Source: Dipteronia dyeriana (Eukaryota; Streptophyta; Magnoliopsida; Sapindales; Sapindaceae). Taken from it: a stretch of 64,000 nucleotides of DNA. Where the stretch lies: contig CM065301.1 in NCBI GenBank assembly GCA_032871835.1, positions 33,674,405 to 33,738,404 of the forward strand, read 5' to 3'. The notes under the pieces were generated by a model. That model was not told the origin of the DNA. It made no database searches and worked only from the letters and a program-made list of their open reading frames with translations. This document shows positions 11,041 through 22,795 of this stretch, piece after piece (the first letter of the stretch is position 1; each line of letters begins with the position of its first letter). Position numbers and translations under genes: made by a program.

Positions 11041-11132
11041 TGAAAATACAAACACGGTAATATGCTCAAGGCTAACCTAAAGGGGGGGTGAATAGGTTAG
11101 GCACCTTTTTTGACTCCCTTAGAAACAAACAA
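11041..11132 (-). repeat. B1 5' LTR, end next to the primer-binding site
   Basis: It matches 3146-3237 nearly base for base, then stops abruptly. A2-derived sequence follows. About 1 kb of this LTR (equivalent to 3240-4255) is missing between this fragment and the remainder at 19806. Confidence 0.88.
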
Positions 11133-11146
11133 GACTCCTTTCCTAA

Positions 11147-12907
11147 ATAGGATCATAAATCCTTTCCTAAGAAGGATTTACTTGGTTGGCCAGAATCCTT
11201 TCCTTAGGTGGATTTATTTGGTAGTCAAGAATCCTTATCTTAAAGGAATTCTATCCTTTTGTATATATATATGGGCTGGCCGAATTTTATATGATATAGA
11301 TTAGGATCACAAATCCTTTCCTAAGAAGGATTTCCTTGGTAGTTAAGAATCCTTTCCTTAGGTAGATTTACTTGGTGGTTAAGAATCCTTTTCAAAAAGG
11401 AATTCTATCCTCAACCAAGACTCCTAATCCAACTCAATAATGTATTTGTAACCATATTAAAGACTTCCTAATTTGATTAGATAAATAATTCCTTTTATTT
11501 ATGTACTTATCAAATATAGTCTTTAACATTAACTATACTACCAACAAATGTATAACTTTAGGAGACCATCTCCTACTAAGAAAAAGATTTTAACTTTTAA
11601 TTAAATAATTAATTAATCAACAAATTAATTAATTTCCTTTTAATTAAATAATAAAATAAAATAATATATTTAAGCTATTCACAATAGCCTTGCCGCCCAT
11701 ACCATATATAAGGACCATATATTATTTTTCTTAGTTTATTAAATCCATTGGACCTTAATAAAAAAGTCCACATGTGAACTAGACCTATTCTTACAAAAAG
11801 AAATAAGTTCACATGCCTTAATACAATTCTAGATGGACCCCTATTGGTCCGGTAGAATATATTAAGTGATCCATGCAAGTTCGTGTGGATTAGGGATCTT
11901 GGCGGGCTATCTAAATTTAAGCTCCAATAGACACAACCCAATCACAAACAACAAATGATTCACTTAGGTCCAATCTATTTATTTTTAGTTCATTCCACTA
12001 AAGAAATGAAATTGAACTCTTAAATAAAGATAGAATAAGTAGATGTTACTCATTCGTACAATAGACAACATTATTGGAGAAAGTGTATCCTCGTGAAGAA
12101 TACCAGTAATCGCCAAGAGCTCATAGACCGCCTATAGCTCTCAAAGTTACCATATTTACTCATATGACAACATTTTGAACTTGGATATTTTGACTTGTCC
12201 ATAAGCCATGTTTCAATAGACACTATTGAAAACTTAACGTTAAGATTTAATATCCAATACCTCAAAACATCCATATGATGGTATTCTACTCTCATTCGAT
12301 AAATGGAGCCACGATGTCCATATCTATAAATGAACTCCTCTATCGATTAACAAATGAATACCACCAAACTATCAATGATAGACTATGCTATATAATCGTA
12401 TTCATTGATAGCTCAAATGATAACAGTTCTAACCATAAGTCCATCATTTATATCAGGATTAAGATAGACTCTCCGATTGTCTTCAAATGAAAACTTTTAT
12501 CCATTGACGGTTCTAGATAAAGTATTTCATTGTGATCCAATTCAATACACCCAGTGCACTAGATACTTTTGCCCAAAGACACCACACTTTGATGATTTTA
12601 GACTCATCATAACACATTTGTTCCCACTCAAATGCTAGCAAAAAAATCTACAACTTTGACAAGATAAAGGCGTCCAACCTACTATCTTAAGTTGGTAATA
12701 TTATTCAAGACTAACTAAAGAATTGTGTCTACCTCATACATATCTAGATGTATGAACAATTCTTCTTTTCTCATAGTCTTTTGACCTTATGATTAGTTAC
12801 TTTTGACAATTATAATAATTAAACTATAAATGCTGTAAGATTTGTTAAACTAGAAATCACTTTATTCATATGAAAAGATTGTTAATTACAATATTACACT
12901 CTTGCTA
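11147..12907 (-). repeat. A2 3' LTR, truncated at both ends
   Basis: It is collinear with about 18028-19790 of the 5' LTR. The left end lacks about 620 bp (the TGTAGGG end). The right end stops at CTTGCTA, and the last bases of the LTR, the polypurine tract and the end of RNase H are deleted, joining directly to pol at 12908. Confidence 0.88.
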
Positions 12908-14100
12908 AGAGCCTTTGTAAACGGATCCGCTAGATTTTCTGCTGACGCAATCTTGGTAATCATCACATCACCCCTATGCACAATTTCCCATAAAAGGTCA
13001 TACTTTCTTTCAATGTGTTTCCCTCTCTTATGACTTCTTGGTTCTCTCGAATTAGCCATTGCTCCACTGTTGTCATAATAGATAGTGATCTGCTTATTCG
13101 CTTAAGAAACCTCTTCCAAGTCAATCAAGAATTGACGGAGCCAGACAACCACTTTAGCACCCTCGCATGCGGCAATATACTCAACTTCCATGGTGGAATC
13201 AACAATACAAGATTGCTTGATACTTCTCCATATGACTGCCCCTCCTCCAATGGTAAACACAGATGTCGATCTCCTGGAGTCAGAATCTGACTGAAAATCA
13301 GAATCTGTATATCCAATAGGAATTAAATCCCCCCTAGAGTATACAAGCTTATAATCTCTTGTTCTCTTAAGATATTTAAAAATATGTTTGACTGCCGTCC
13401 AGTGATCAATACCAGGCTTCGATTGAAACCTGCTAACTATGCCTACAGCAAAACAAATATCTGGTCTAGTGCAGATCATTGCATACATGAGACTTCCAAC
13501 TGCCGATGCATATGGAACCCTACTCATGAATTGCTCTTCATGCACGTTCTTAGGAACTCGTTCCTTAGAAAGTTTGATTCCATGCCTGAAAGATAACATA
13601 CGTTTCTTGGAATCTTGCATGGAAAACCTAGACAAGATTTTATCTATGTATGAAGCTTGGGATAATGCAATCGTTCTATTCTTCCATACTCTTTCCTCTT
13701 GGCCTTTTTCAATGAATCCTTCTGGTTGCATCATATAGATGCTTTCGTCAAGACTTCCATTAAGGAAAGCTATCTTGACGTCTATTTGCCAAATCTCTAG
13801 GTCTAGAAATGCCACAATGGATAAGAGTATCCCAATGGATTTAAGCATGGCCACAGGAGAGAAGGTTTCATCATAATCGATACCTTTCTTTTGTGTATAA
13901 CCTTTAGCTACCAATCTAGCCTTAAATGTTTCCACCTTTCCATCCATTCCTCTTTTCCTCTTGTATACCCACTTGCACCCGATGGGTTTTTTCCCTTTAT
14001 GCAAGTCTATAAGAGACCATACTTTATTTTTGAACATAGATTCAATTTCGGATTGCATTGCCTTTTGCCAATGGTGACAATCAACATCTTCCATAGCTTC
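12908..14100 (-). pseudogene. A2 reverse transcriptase-RNase H with deleted RT core
   Basis: A 330-residue frame is open from 14094 to 13102. The RT N-terminal part is clear (HWQKAMQSEIESMF, KWVYKRKRGMDGKVETFKAR, DYDETFSPVAML, WQIDVKIAFLNG). After EGFIEKGQEERVWK the sequence jumps to NRTIALSQASYIDKILS. The roughly 300 bp that in A4 and A5 encode the YVDD catalytic motif and nearby palm are missing (junction near 13680), yet the frame stays open. The RT tail (TRPDICFAVGIVSRFQSKPG) and RNase H (STMEVEYIAACEGAK) follow. The end of RNase H, with the KHIERK region, lost about 100 bp at 12908. It cannot polymerise DNA. Confidence 0.85.
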
Positions 14101-15240
14101 CTTGAACGTATATGGATCATCGTCGTCCGAAAGATTCTCTACAGATCCTTCTAGACCGATGTATCTCTCGGGTTGTTTAACAACCCTCCTACTGCGACGA
14201 GGTATGGTAGATTGTTGATCTTGTATTGGTACGGAACTTACAATCGGGCTTGGTTATGAAAGCTCTTGTGGAATTATATCTCCTAAAAACTCATTTAGGA
14301 CAATTCTACTTTTAGGCACAAAATTATTCATATAGTCCTTTTCTAGAAATTTGGCATTTGTCGAAACAAATACTTTAAGATCTAAAGGACTATAAAAATA
14401 ATATCCTTTTGTTCCTTTTGGATACCCTACAAATATGCATGTTTTTGAACGGGACTCCATCTTAACTGTCTTTCCTTTTAACACGTGTGCAGGACATCCT
14501 AATATCCTAAAGTGTTGTAGACTATGCTTTCACCCAATCCACAACTCATTAGGTGTTTTAGGAACCGACTAAGATGGTACATCGTTTAGAATATACATGG
14601 CATTTTGTAAAGCATATCCCAAAAGGAACTAGGGAGCGTTGAATAACTCAACATAGACCTAACCATATCCAAAAGAGTTCAATTTCTCCTTTCTGCCACC
14701 CTATTTTGTTGAGGTGTGCCTGGTGCAGAAAATTGAGAAATTATTCCATTATCAAAAAGATATTGCTGAAACTCACCAGATAGATATTCTCCACCACGAT
14801 CGGTCCTCAAGATTTTTATGCGTTTCTCAAGATGATTTTCTACTTCAGCTTTAAATGCTTTGAACATATCAAAAGCATCCGACTTATGTCTCATGAGATA
14901 CATATATCCAAATCTTGAGTGATCATCCGTGAAAGTGATGAAGTACTCATATCTACCTCTAGCTTGAATGCTCATAGGTCCACACACATCAGTGTGTATC
15001 AATCCTAAACATTCGATGGCTCTTACACCTTTGGTCGTAAACGATCTTTTGGTCATTTTACCTTCCAAACAAGATTCACAAGTTGGTAGATCATCAACCT
15101 TTAAGTCACTTAGAGGACTGTCACATACCAATATTTTAATCCTATTAAGGTTAATATGACCTAGGCGCAAATGCCATAGGTAGGTTTCATCTTTTTTATA
15201 ATTTTACTCTTTTATGATTAGGTTCTGTTGATTCCGTGTC
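14101..15240 (-). pseudogene. A2 integrase and GAG-pre-integrase
   Basis: The 163-residue frame 15170-14679 carries RLGHINLNRIK and CESCLEGKMTKRSF (HHCC), then the integrase core with HTDVCGP, RTDRGGEYLSGEF and VAERRN, so all three catalytic acidic residues (D, D, E) remain. It is the only A copy here that keeps the glutamate (14691-14693). A frame change follows. The C-terminal SH3-like part is at 14484-14254 (SKTCIFVGYPKGTKGYYFYS), then the linker to RT. Positions 14500-14680 and 14100-14254 are frame-shifted remnants of the same gene. Confidence 0.82.
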
Positions 15241-15900
15241 TAACAAATGAGAGATATTTTCATGCAAATAGAATAAACCATTTTCCAATGTACCTTTAAA
15301 AACAAATTTGTTATTCTTACTAATAATAAAACTTTTATTAAAAGTAACCGATTATCCAAATTTATTTAGACAAAAAACTGAAATTAAATTCCTCTTGAAT
15401 TGTGGTACATAATAAACGTTTATTAAAACTAAATGTCTATAAGAATCTAAATTGATTCTAATATCTCTCACTACACCAGTAGACACCAACGCTCCATTTC
15501 CTAAATGCAAGTTGAATTCATTCTTAATCAGTCTATTTCCTTTGACCCATTTCACCATAAAGGAAACACTTCTCTTTGATCTTGGTTACTTTCTTGGTCT
15601 CCTTCTAAGAAGGCCCAAGTTACTTTTTCCTCTGTTATTGCTTGACCTTCTGACAGGTCTTAACAATAGCAACTTTACCAACAATATGAATCCCTGTCTA
15701 GAGACATCATAATATCGGCAGCAGTCTCAATTCCTTCATGTTGCTGTTGCAACACGTTGGAGATGATGACCATAATGTAAAGTACATTTAGCCATCTCAT
15801 ATAAAGACTTCCACTACTGATACTCATCTCTTTGCTTCTGAGTAGATTCATTAGTTTTGTGGTTAAGGAATATACAGAATGAACCTATACTTGTCAACTT
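15241..15900 (-). pseudogene. A2 gag/protease remnants with two deletions
   Basis: The part 15558-15352 (LVLINVYYVPQFKRNLISV) is the segment that follows protease in A-family pol. Compared with A1 (28353-29250), A2 lacks about 150 bp with the protease DSG-type site and part of the zinc knuckle (junction near 15545), and about 300 bp of gag (junction near 15700). The remaining gag end is at 15700-15850. There is no continuous frame. Confidence 0.7.
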
Positions 15901-16831
15901 GCAACAACAACCCAATATTCCTTTTTTCATGTGACATAATTATCATAAGTTAATAGTATTATCTTTTAGGATATTGATTAGGGATGGGGTTATGATTTCT
16001 TTATATTAACAAAAAATATATAAGTAAATAATCATGATAAAGCACTTTGAATATTTATCTTGAATAAAATAAAATAATTCAATCGTGAAAATTCAACGGT
16101 GATCCAACACCCATAAATGTCACTCTTCCTTTGGGAGTACGCACCATTTACTAGTTGGACTAGGTCCCACCTAATTGTTACGTTTTCTATTTTAGCCTTG
16201 CAATTTTATTAACAAGAACTCTTGGGAGGATATTAATAAAAGTGCATTGAGTGTGTTACCAAGTTGTCGACCTTCAATATAATCCCTCACGAATATCCCT
16301 CCTTTGGGAGTAGATATCGTTTGGGCTAATTGTCTAGTCAATCATTGTAAGGAAGTATCTTGCTTAATTCCATTCATGAATACCTCTTGGGAGGTTATCC
16401 ACGAAACATAAAGCTAAACTAAACTTGGAGGCTGAAGGTGTTCCAAAACACCTTCTCCCACTCAATTGTTTAAGGCGTGTGATCGAATTCCAAAGAATGA
16501 TTTACCAAGTTATCCATGCCAATTTAGATACTTAAACCATTCAATTAATGTTCATACCAAAAGAGATATATGAGTGGCACTCCCATTCTATATGACATGT
16601 TATCAAACAATGACAAATATTGCAGTATTTAAAAAAATATAAATAGCTACAATTTTGGTCCATCCTCGAAAAACAAGTAAATTACATATATCTTGGAATA
16701 CAAGAACTCCTTTCTTGGGGAATAAGTCTTCATGCGACCTTCGTCGTTTGGACTCCCTCGGCTACCTCCCATGGGCGTGCGCACCCCTCGCCCTTTACCA
16801 ATGGGCGTGCACATGCCACAAACCCATAAAA

Positions 16832-16881
16832 GGCTGCCATGTGCAGCCCATGGCTACCAAAAGGGCTGCCGTGCGCAGCCC
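16832..16881 (-). repeat. Two GC-rich inverted repeats in A2 leader
   Basis: GGCTGC (16832-16837) pairs with GCAGCC (16843-16848), and GGGCTGC (16863-16869) pairs with GCAGCCC (16875-16881), each around a 5-nt spacer. A1 has a weaker copy at about 30134-30152. Confidence 0.7.
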
Positions 16882-17196
16882 ATGCCACAACAAATGTGGC
16901 TGCATGCTTTTCGCACGCACGTTCGTTGTTACGGCTCGCACGGTCCCAAACTTGTTCTGGTTGCTCCTAATTCTTCAAACTTTCGAGTCTTCAAAACTTT
17001 AATGTATTACAGAAGAATTTACAAAACATAATACTGCAGTTTTTTTTTTATTACAACAACAAAATAAAAAAAACTTAGCAACTACCAGGAAGGAAATTAT
17101 TGTGATAATAGACCACCCTTCTTGTTACAATCCCAAAACTAAATTACGTTGAAATTCTAGGACCAAAATTGAGCAATAACAAACCATATATAAAAC

Positions 17197-17214
17197 ATAT
17201 ATATATATATATAT
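17197..17214. repeat. AT dinucleotide run
   Basis: A simple AT repeat in the A2 leader. A1 has a longer CA/TA compound repeat in the same place (30485-30535). Confidence 0.9.
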
Positions 17215-17354
17215 ACATATATTTATATATATCCATACATTCCAATGTAAATATATATGTGAATACCAAGAGTGCCATCTCTTTCTAAAACATGCATATA
17301 TACAATAAAAAGAAAAAGATTCACGAACACATACATCAATTAATCAAGGGTACA

Positions 17355-17371
17355 ACCTGGCTCTGATACCA
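17355..17371 (-). other. A2 primer-binding site (tRNA-iMet type)
   Basis: The minus strand reads TTGGTATCAGAGCCAGGTTG just inside the LTR end CCCTACA. This sets the A-family LTR boundary and orientation. Confidence 0.9.
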
Positions 17372-17373
17372 AT

Positions 17374-19805
17374 TGTAGGGAAAAAACAGGTTCAAAATGC
17401 AATGAAAGCGTGAGAAATATAGAAAATTAATTTAGGGTTTGCATATATTTTTTTCCCCTTTTATGCAACGAGAACCTTAACCCAAGATTAATTGATGTAT
17501 ATAAAAGTATCGTATCTTTTTCGCATGACGATTGAACAAGCGCCGAATTGATTCCACAAAATCTTCCAATCCAATCACGTGAATCACCTAGGAGTGTGGG
17601 CTCCCTTTCTTTAAATTGTATTCCTGAGGATGGAGACAAAGCAAAAAATCTTTTCTTTGTAAGTTACAAATATCCTCCAAGAGAAAAATCCAAGAACGTC
17701 CGGTCACTTGTGAATTATCAATCAATTTGATTGAAACTCACGTGAACCTTGATTCAATGTTGTACACAAAACCCTTTTGTTGTAAAGGATACTAGTGTAC
17801 TATTGAAAACAAAAACGTTCTCTTTTTCTCTTTTCACCTTGGCCGAATTCCACACCCTTTTTCTATGAGTTAATTGAATTTTGTCTAGAGCAAAAACTTA
17901 TTTTTCTCCCACAAAATTCTCTCTTGCTATGCCAAATTCTCTCTTGAAAATTACCTAGGAATGGCTGAAATTTTCATCATAGAATTCTTAGGGCTGGCCG
18001 AAAATCACACACATATATATATAGGATCATAAATCCTTTCCTAAGAAGGATTTACTTGGTTGGCCAGAATCCATTCCTTAGGTGGATTTATTTGGTAGTC
18101 AAGAATCCTTATCTTAAAGGAATTCTATCCTTTTGTATATATATATATATATGGGCTGGCCGAATTTTATATGATATAGATTAGGATCACAAATCCTTTC
18201 CTAAGAAGGATTTACTTGGTAGTTAAGAATCCTTTCCTTAGGTAGATTTACTTGGTGGTTAAGAATCTTTTTCAAAAAGGAATTCTATCCTCAACCAAGA
18301 CTCCTAATCCAACTCAATAATGTATTTGTAACTATATTAAAGACTTCCTAATTTGATTAGATAAATAATTCCTTTTATTTATGTACTTATCAAATATAGT
18401 CTTTAATATTAACTATACTACCAACAATAGTATAGTTCTAGGAGACCATCTCCTACTAAGAAAAAGAATTTAACTTTTAATTAAATAATTAATTAATCAA
18501 TAAATTAATTAATTTTCATTTAATTAAATAATAAAATAAAATAATATATTTAAGCTATTCTCAATAGCCTTGCCACCCATACCATATATAAAGGCCATAT
18601 ATTATTTTTCTTATTTTATTAAATCTGTTGGACCTTAATAAAAAAGTCCACATGTGAACTAGACCTATTCTTACAAACAGAAATAAGTTCATATGCCTTA
18701 ATACAATTCTAGATGGACCCCTATTGGTCCGGTAGAATATATTAAGTGATCCATGCAAGTTCGTGTGGATTGGGAATCTTGGCGGGATATCAAAATTTAA
18801 GCTCCAATAGACACAACACAATCACAATCAACAAATGATTCACTTAGGTCCAATCTATTTAATTTTAGTTCATTCCACTAAAGAAATGAAATTGAACTCT
18901 TAAATAAAGATAGAATAAGTTGATGTTACTAATTCGCAACCTAGACAACCTTATTGGAGAAAGTGTATTCTCGTGAAGAATACCAGTAATCACCAAGAGC
19001 TCATAGACTGCCTATAGCTCTCAAAGTTACCATATTTACTCATCTGACCACATTTTGAACTTAGATATTTTGACTTGTCCATAAGCCATGTTTCAATAGA
19101 CACTATTGAAAACTTAACGTTAAGATTTAATATACAATACCTCAAAACATCCATATGATGGTATTCTACTCTCATTCAATAAATGGAGCCACAATGTCTA
19201 TATCTATAAATGAAGTCCTCTATCGATCAACAAATGAATACCACCAAACTATCGAGGATAGACTATTCTATATAATCGTACTCATTGATAGCTCAAATGA
19301 TAACAGTTGCAACCATAAGTCCATCATTTATTTCAGGATTGAGATAGACTCTCCGATTGTTTTCAAATGAAAACTTTTATCCATTGACGGTTCTAGATAA
19401 AGTATTTGATTTTGATCCTATTCAATGCACCTAGTGTACTAGATTATTTTGCCCAAAGACACCACACTTTGATGATTTTAGACTCATCATAACACATTTG
19501 ATCCCACTTAAATGCTAGCAAAAGAATCTACAACTTTGACAAGATAAAGGCGCCCAACCTTCTATCTGAAGTTGTGAATATTATTCAAGACTATCTAAAG
19601 AATTGTGTCTACCTCATACATATCTAGATGTATGAACAATTCTTCTTTTCTTATAGTCTTTTGACCTTATAATTATTTACTTTTGACAATTATAATAATT
19701 AAACTATAAATGCTATAAGATTTGTTAAACTAGAAATCACTTTATTCATATGAAAAGATTGTTAATTACAATATTACACTCTTGCTATCGAGCATAATCC
19801 TAATA
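17374..19805 (-). repeat. A2 5' LTR
   Basis: On the plus strand it starts TGTAGGGAAAAAAC and ends near CATAATCCTAATA, where other copies end CATAATCCTAACA. It is about 2.43 kb and aligns along its length with the LTRs of A1, A3, A5 and A6. The short ORFs at 18561-19370 recur in several A LTRs (for example 11675-12490 and 53234-53449) but carry no recognised domain. Confidence 0.9.
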
Positions 19806-21330
19806 TATTCCTATACACAGATTCAACAAAACACATGAATAGCTCAAAAGAACATAAGCACATGTATCATTGTGAGAATTAGGCCAAGAGAGCCTAATAC
19901 ATGTGAGGAACTATTTTTCACAAAATCAATCAATCAAAGATCATCAAATAGTCCTAGAATCAAAGCTAGCACAATACAATCCCCAACATGTGAAAACATA
20001 GGCAAGATCAAAACCTAACTCAACATATAAGATTTCAATCGAAACTCAACCTAGCTTTAAAAGAGTTCAAAACTCAAATCAAAACACTCACAATACACAT
20101 ATACATGTTGAAGAAGAAAACCCAAGGCAATTGACCAAGTTTTAAAAGAAAACTTTGAGAGGAAATCAATACCTTAGTTGATTTTGGTGCAGTCCCGTTT
20201 TTGTGAGTTTAGACTCCAAAAACAGCAATAAAACTCACTCAAACCTTCAGAGAAAAGATGGAGGTTCAATAGACAAAAACTCTCAACTTTGAATCACTCA
20301 AATCGAAGTTCAAATGACGACGTTATGGTGTTTGGAAGGTGAGAAAATGTAGAGAGAAAATTTCTGCACTCAATTTTAAATTTCTTCTTGAAATGAAATG
20401 TGAGAAGGAAAGAAATATAAAAGAGAGGGAAAGAATGAAGCAAGAATGACCGAATTGCCCTCCTTTGTTATTGCTTCGCCGAGATGGCATGTTGGCATCT
20501 CGGAGCAGTAAGGTGTTGCAGCCGAGATGACAACGCGCCTTCTCGGGCTTGCACCTCTTGTTGGCCTTTGGCCAAGGTGCAACTCCCTTGCACTCCTCTC
20601 GTATTCTTCGACCGTTCTTCGGCCTCCGAACTCAAAATTTGAATCCGTTTACGGATTACGAACCCTAAATCTCTCACGGACATGGAAATATAAGATACTT
20701 AACCCAGAAAATAATAATTAGACTCGATATACAAAGATGAAGACAATGTATGCAACATGAGTTGAAAGTGTAGTATCTTTTGACTTAGAACTTGAAATCA
20801 ATAGTATAAGTAACCTAAATGACCGGAACTCAATCAAGAATGATTTAAGACTAAATTCAAGTTCAATATCCATGTTTTACAAACATATATACAAACAAAC
20901 TCAATTCACACTAGAATGCAAACTACATAGAGATAGTCTTCAATCATGCATTTTCCAAAACATGTTATTTCCATAACAATGCATGAGCATTCATCTTTAG
21001 GTGTGTGAATGTGTTATACATGATGCACAATGATGCGGGGACACATATGAATGAATTGTATGTGTGTGCCTATAATGGTGCACAACGATGTAGGGACACA
21101 AATATATGAATTATGTGTGTGTGCCTAAGCCTTGTAAGAGAAAGATAAAGTCTTAGTATACCTTTGTAGAACCATATTGCAACCTTTCTCTTTGAATACT
21201 TTGAACTTGCTTTGACTTGTTGTTCATTCTTCTTTGAATCTTGAATCATCATGAATCTAAACAACTAAATCATTACAAGTAAACATCATTTCGATATGGA
21301 ATTAATGGCAACACAATCTAAAACCTAACA
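19806..21330 (-). repeat. B1 5' LTR, outer part
   Basis: Collinear and very similar to 4256-5770, including the paired GC-rich dyads at about 20474-20545. It ends AAACCTAACA, followed by the target duplication AAGAA. Confidence 0.9.
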
Positions 21331-21335
21331 AAGAA
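21331..21335 (+). repeat. Target-site duplication AAGAA, right copy, of B1
   Basis: It matches 3141-3145 exactly. The C1 sequence resumes from here. Confidence 0.88.
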
Positions 21336-21337
21336 CA

Positions 21338-22695
21338 ATGGGAGACGATGGAAATCGCAACATCCAAGAGTTTCCGTATCTACCAACTGTACCTATTAAG
21401 ACCTTGAAGGATTACAGTAGGCCTACGGTTGATAATCACCCTCTATGCATTGCACTGGAAGAGGCAGCAAGAAACTATGAGCTGAAAACTTTACATTACA
21501 ATCTACTGCCTGCATTCTATGGACTTCTGAATGAAGATGTGCTTAAATTTCTCAGAGAGTTTTATGCAGCAATCAAGCTTTTCCAAACACCAGGGTGATA
21601 GAAAACCAGATGAGTATGAGATGTATTCCACATGTTCTCAAGGAAAAACAGAAGACATGGCTTTTGACTTTGCCTCCGACTTAATTTACAACATGGGAAG
21701 AGATTGTAGATAGACTTACTTATCAGTTATATTCTTCTCAGAAGACCAGTGAGATCAGATCCAAGATTATAAATTTCTTTCAAAGGGACCAAGAGTCATT
21801 CTATGATGCATGAGAGCGTTACAAGATGCTTCTGTTTGATTGTCCCCAACACGGATATCAAATGGACGAACTCTGGCAATGGTTTTATGATGGACTAAAT
21901 GACGTTTCAACTGTCTCAGTGAATAATGGATGTGGGGGATCCATGACTGATAAGACTCCAGAAGAATTGCAAACTATTTTAAAAAAACTTGCTAGAAATT
22001 CCTGAGAGATGAATTCTAGGAGAAGAAAGGGAATTTATGAAATAGATACTAGTGCTAGGAACTCAATGCAAATGTCACAAATGCAGAAAACTATGGAAGT
22101 ACTTGTCAATCAGGTGAGAGAAGAACAACACAAGGGATATGAGCTACCAGGGTATGGAGCAAAAGTGTTTCAGGCAAGAGGTCATGTACCTAATGATGAG
22201 GAAAAAGTACAAGCTATGAACGATTTCAACTTTAGACCTCAAAATGATCCTTTTTCAAACACATACAATCCAAGGTGGAGAAATCATGCAAATTTCTCTT
22301 TGGGAGATAATCAAAGCACTAGGAATCAGTGGGGAAATAACAACAATTATGGCTAGAGACAGTATAATGCCGGTACCCAGTAGAATCCTGTATCTCAACC
22401 CACAAACCTATCATTGGAAGATACAATGAAGCAATTTATACAAACTATGGACCAGAGGATGAATCAGCAAGATAAAGGATTCCAGGAAACTGATGTGAGA
22501 CTTTAGAATATTGATGCTTTGGAAACACAAATTAGGCAACTAGCTAAAGCTAATCAAAGGGATGAACCATGAAAATTTTCAAGTCATACTGAGCAAGCAA
22601 AGGCCATCATAGCTCATTGGAATGGTAAAGATTTAAGTGATGATGAATCTGATGAACAATTTAATGCTTCAATTAATGTTTTAGGTTTCTTGTAG
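21338..22695 (+). pseudogene. C1 gag (gypsy-type capsid)
   Basis: The start ATG at 21338 gives MGDDGNRNIQEFPYL. After a frame change near 21595 the gypsy gag core follows: KTWLLTLPPTSFTTWEEIVD, then LRSKII-like RSKIINFFQRDQESFYDA, ERYKMLLFDCPQHGY and LWQWFYDGL, the retrotransposon gag pattern of Athila/Tat-type elements. Several stops look like point changes, such as the Trp of the A-W-E-R motif becoming TGA near 21811 and TGG to TAG near 22354. The C-terminal part is Asn/Gln-rich (NSRRRKGIYEI, then ARGHVPNDEEK, FSNTYNPRWRNHANF, then QAKAIIAHW) and has no CCHC knuckle. At least six stops and one frameshift make it dead. B1 inserted 2 bp before its ATG. Confidence 0.8.
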
Positions 22696-22795
22696 AAGAA
22701 TAATGACTAGGAGAAGAGGAAGAGCTTAAGGTAGAGAAGTCCAATGATACATCAAAAATTCACAAATCGCCTATTCCTTTTCCATCCAGAGTTTA

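Larger units (their letters stand above)
15901..17354 (-). other. A2 untranslated leader
   Basis: About 1.45 kb between gag and the primer-binding site, collinear with 29251-30655 of A1. It holds GC-rich dyads at 16832-16881 and an AT run at 17197-17214. ORFs at 16655-17031 fall in the GC-rich part and are not conserved in A1. Confidence 0.65.
11133..19805 (-). mobile_element. Copia-type element A2, inserted in the B1 5' LTR
   Basis: A2 has a 5' LTR (17374-19805), primer-binding site, leader, deleted gag/protease, integrase, RT/RNase H lacking its core, and a 3' LTR cut at both ends. At the left junction about 620 bp of its LTR and about 1 kb of the B1 LTR were deleted together, with about 14 bp (11133-11146) of uncertain origin between. 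The right junction with B1 is near 19803-19806. It is the innermost element of the left nest and so the youngest insertion there. Confidence 0.85.
3146..21330 (-). mobile_element. SIRE-like copia element B1 (gag + ORF2, no pol), split by A2
   Basis: B1 runs on the minus strand: 5' LTR (21330-19806 and 11132-11041, broken by A2), primer-binding site, gag with two zinc knuckles, a 1.7-kb non-coding stretch, ORF2, polypurine tract and 3' LTR. It is flanked by the 5-bp duplication AAGAA. Without A2 it is about 9.5 kb. Nothing resembling protease, integrase, reverse transcriptase or RNase H lies between gag and ORF2, so pol was lost before this copy inserted. Long LTRs, an AAAGGGGGAG polypurine tract and an ORF in the env position suggest the SIRE/Maximus lineage (inference). 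Confidence 0.87.

Noticed and set aside
11675..12490. Short ORFs recurring in several A LTRs (about 70-90 residues)
   Set aside because: They recur only because the LTRs are copies. Frames are interrupted in A1 and A5, and no domain or start context supports translation.
13102..14094. 330-residue ORF taken as an intact reverse transcriptase
   Set aside because: The palm with YVDD is missing, and the end of RNase H is deleted.
16655..17031. GC-rich ORFs with possible start codons
   Set aside because: Not conserved in the homologous A1 leader (30027-30289). They arise from GC-rich hairpins in an untranslated leader.
17355..17371. tRNA-like sequence near LTR ends (also at 11027, 30656, 32929, 58714)
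   Set aside because: Only the 12-20 bp complementary to a tRNA 3' end is present, at the primer-binding position. There is no tRNA gene.
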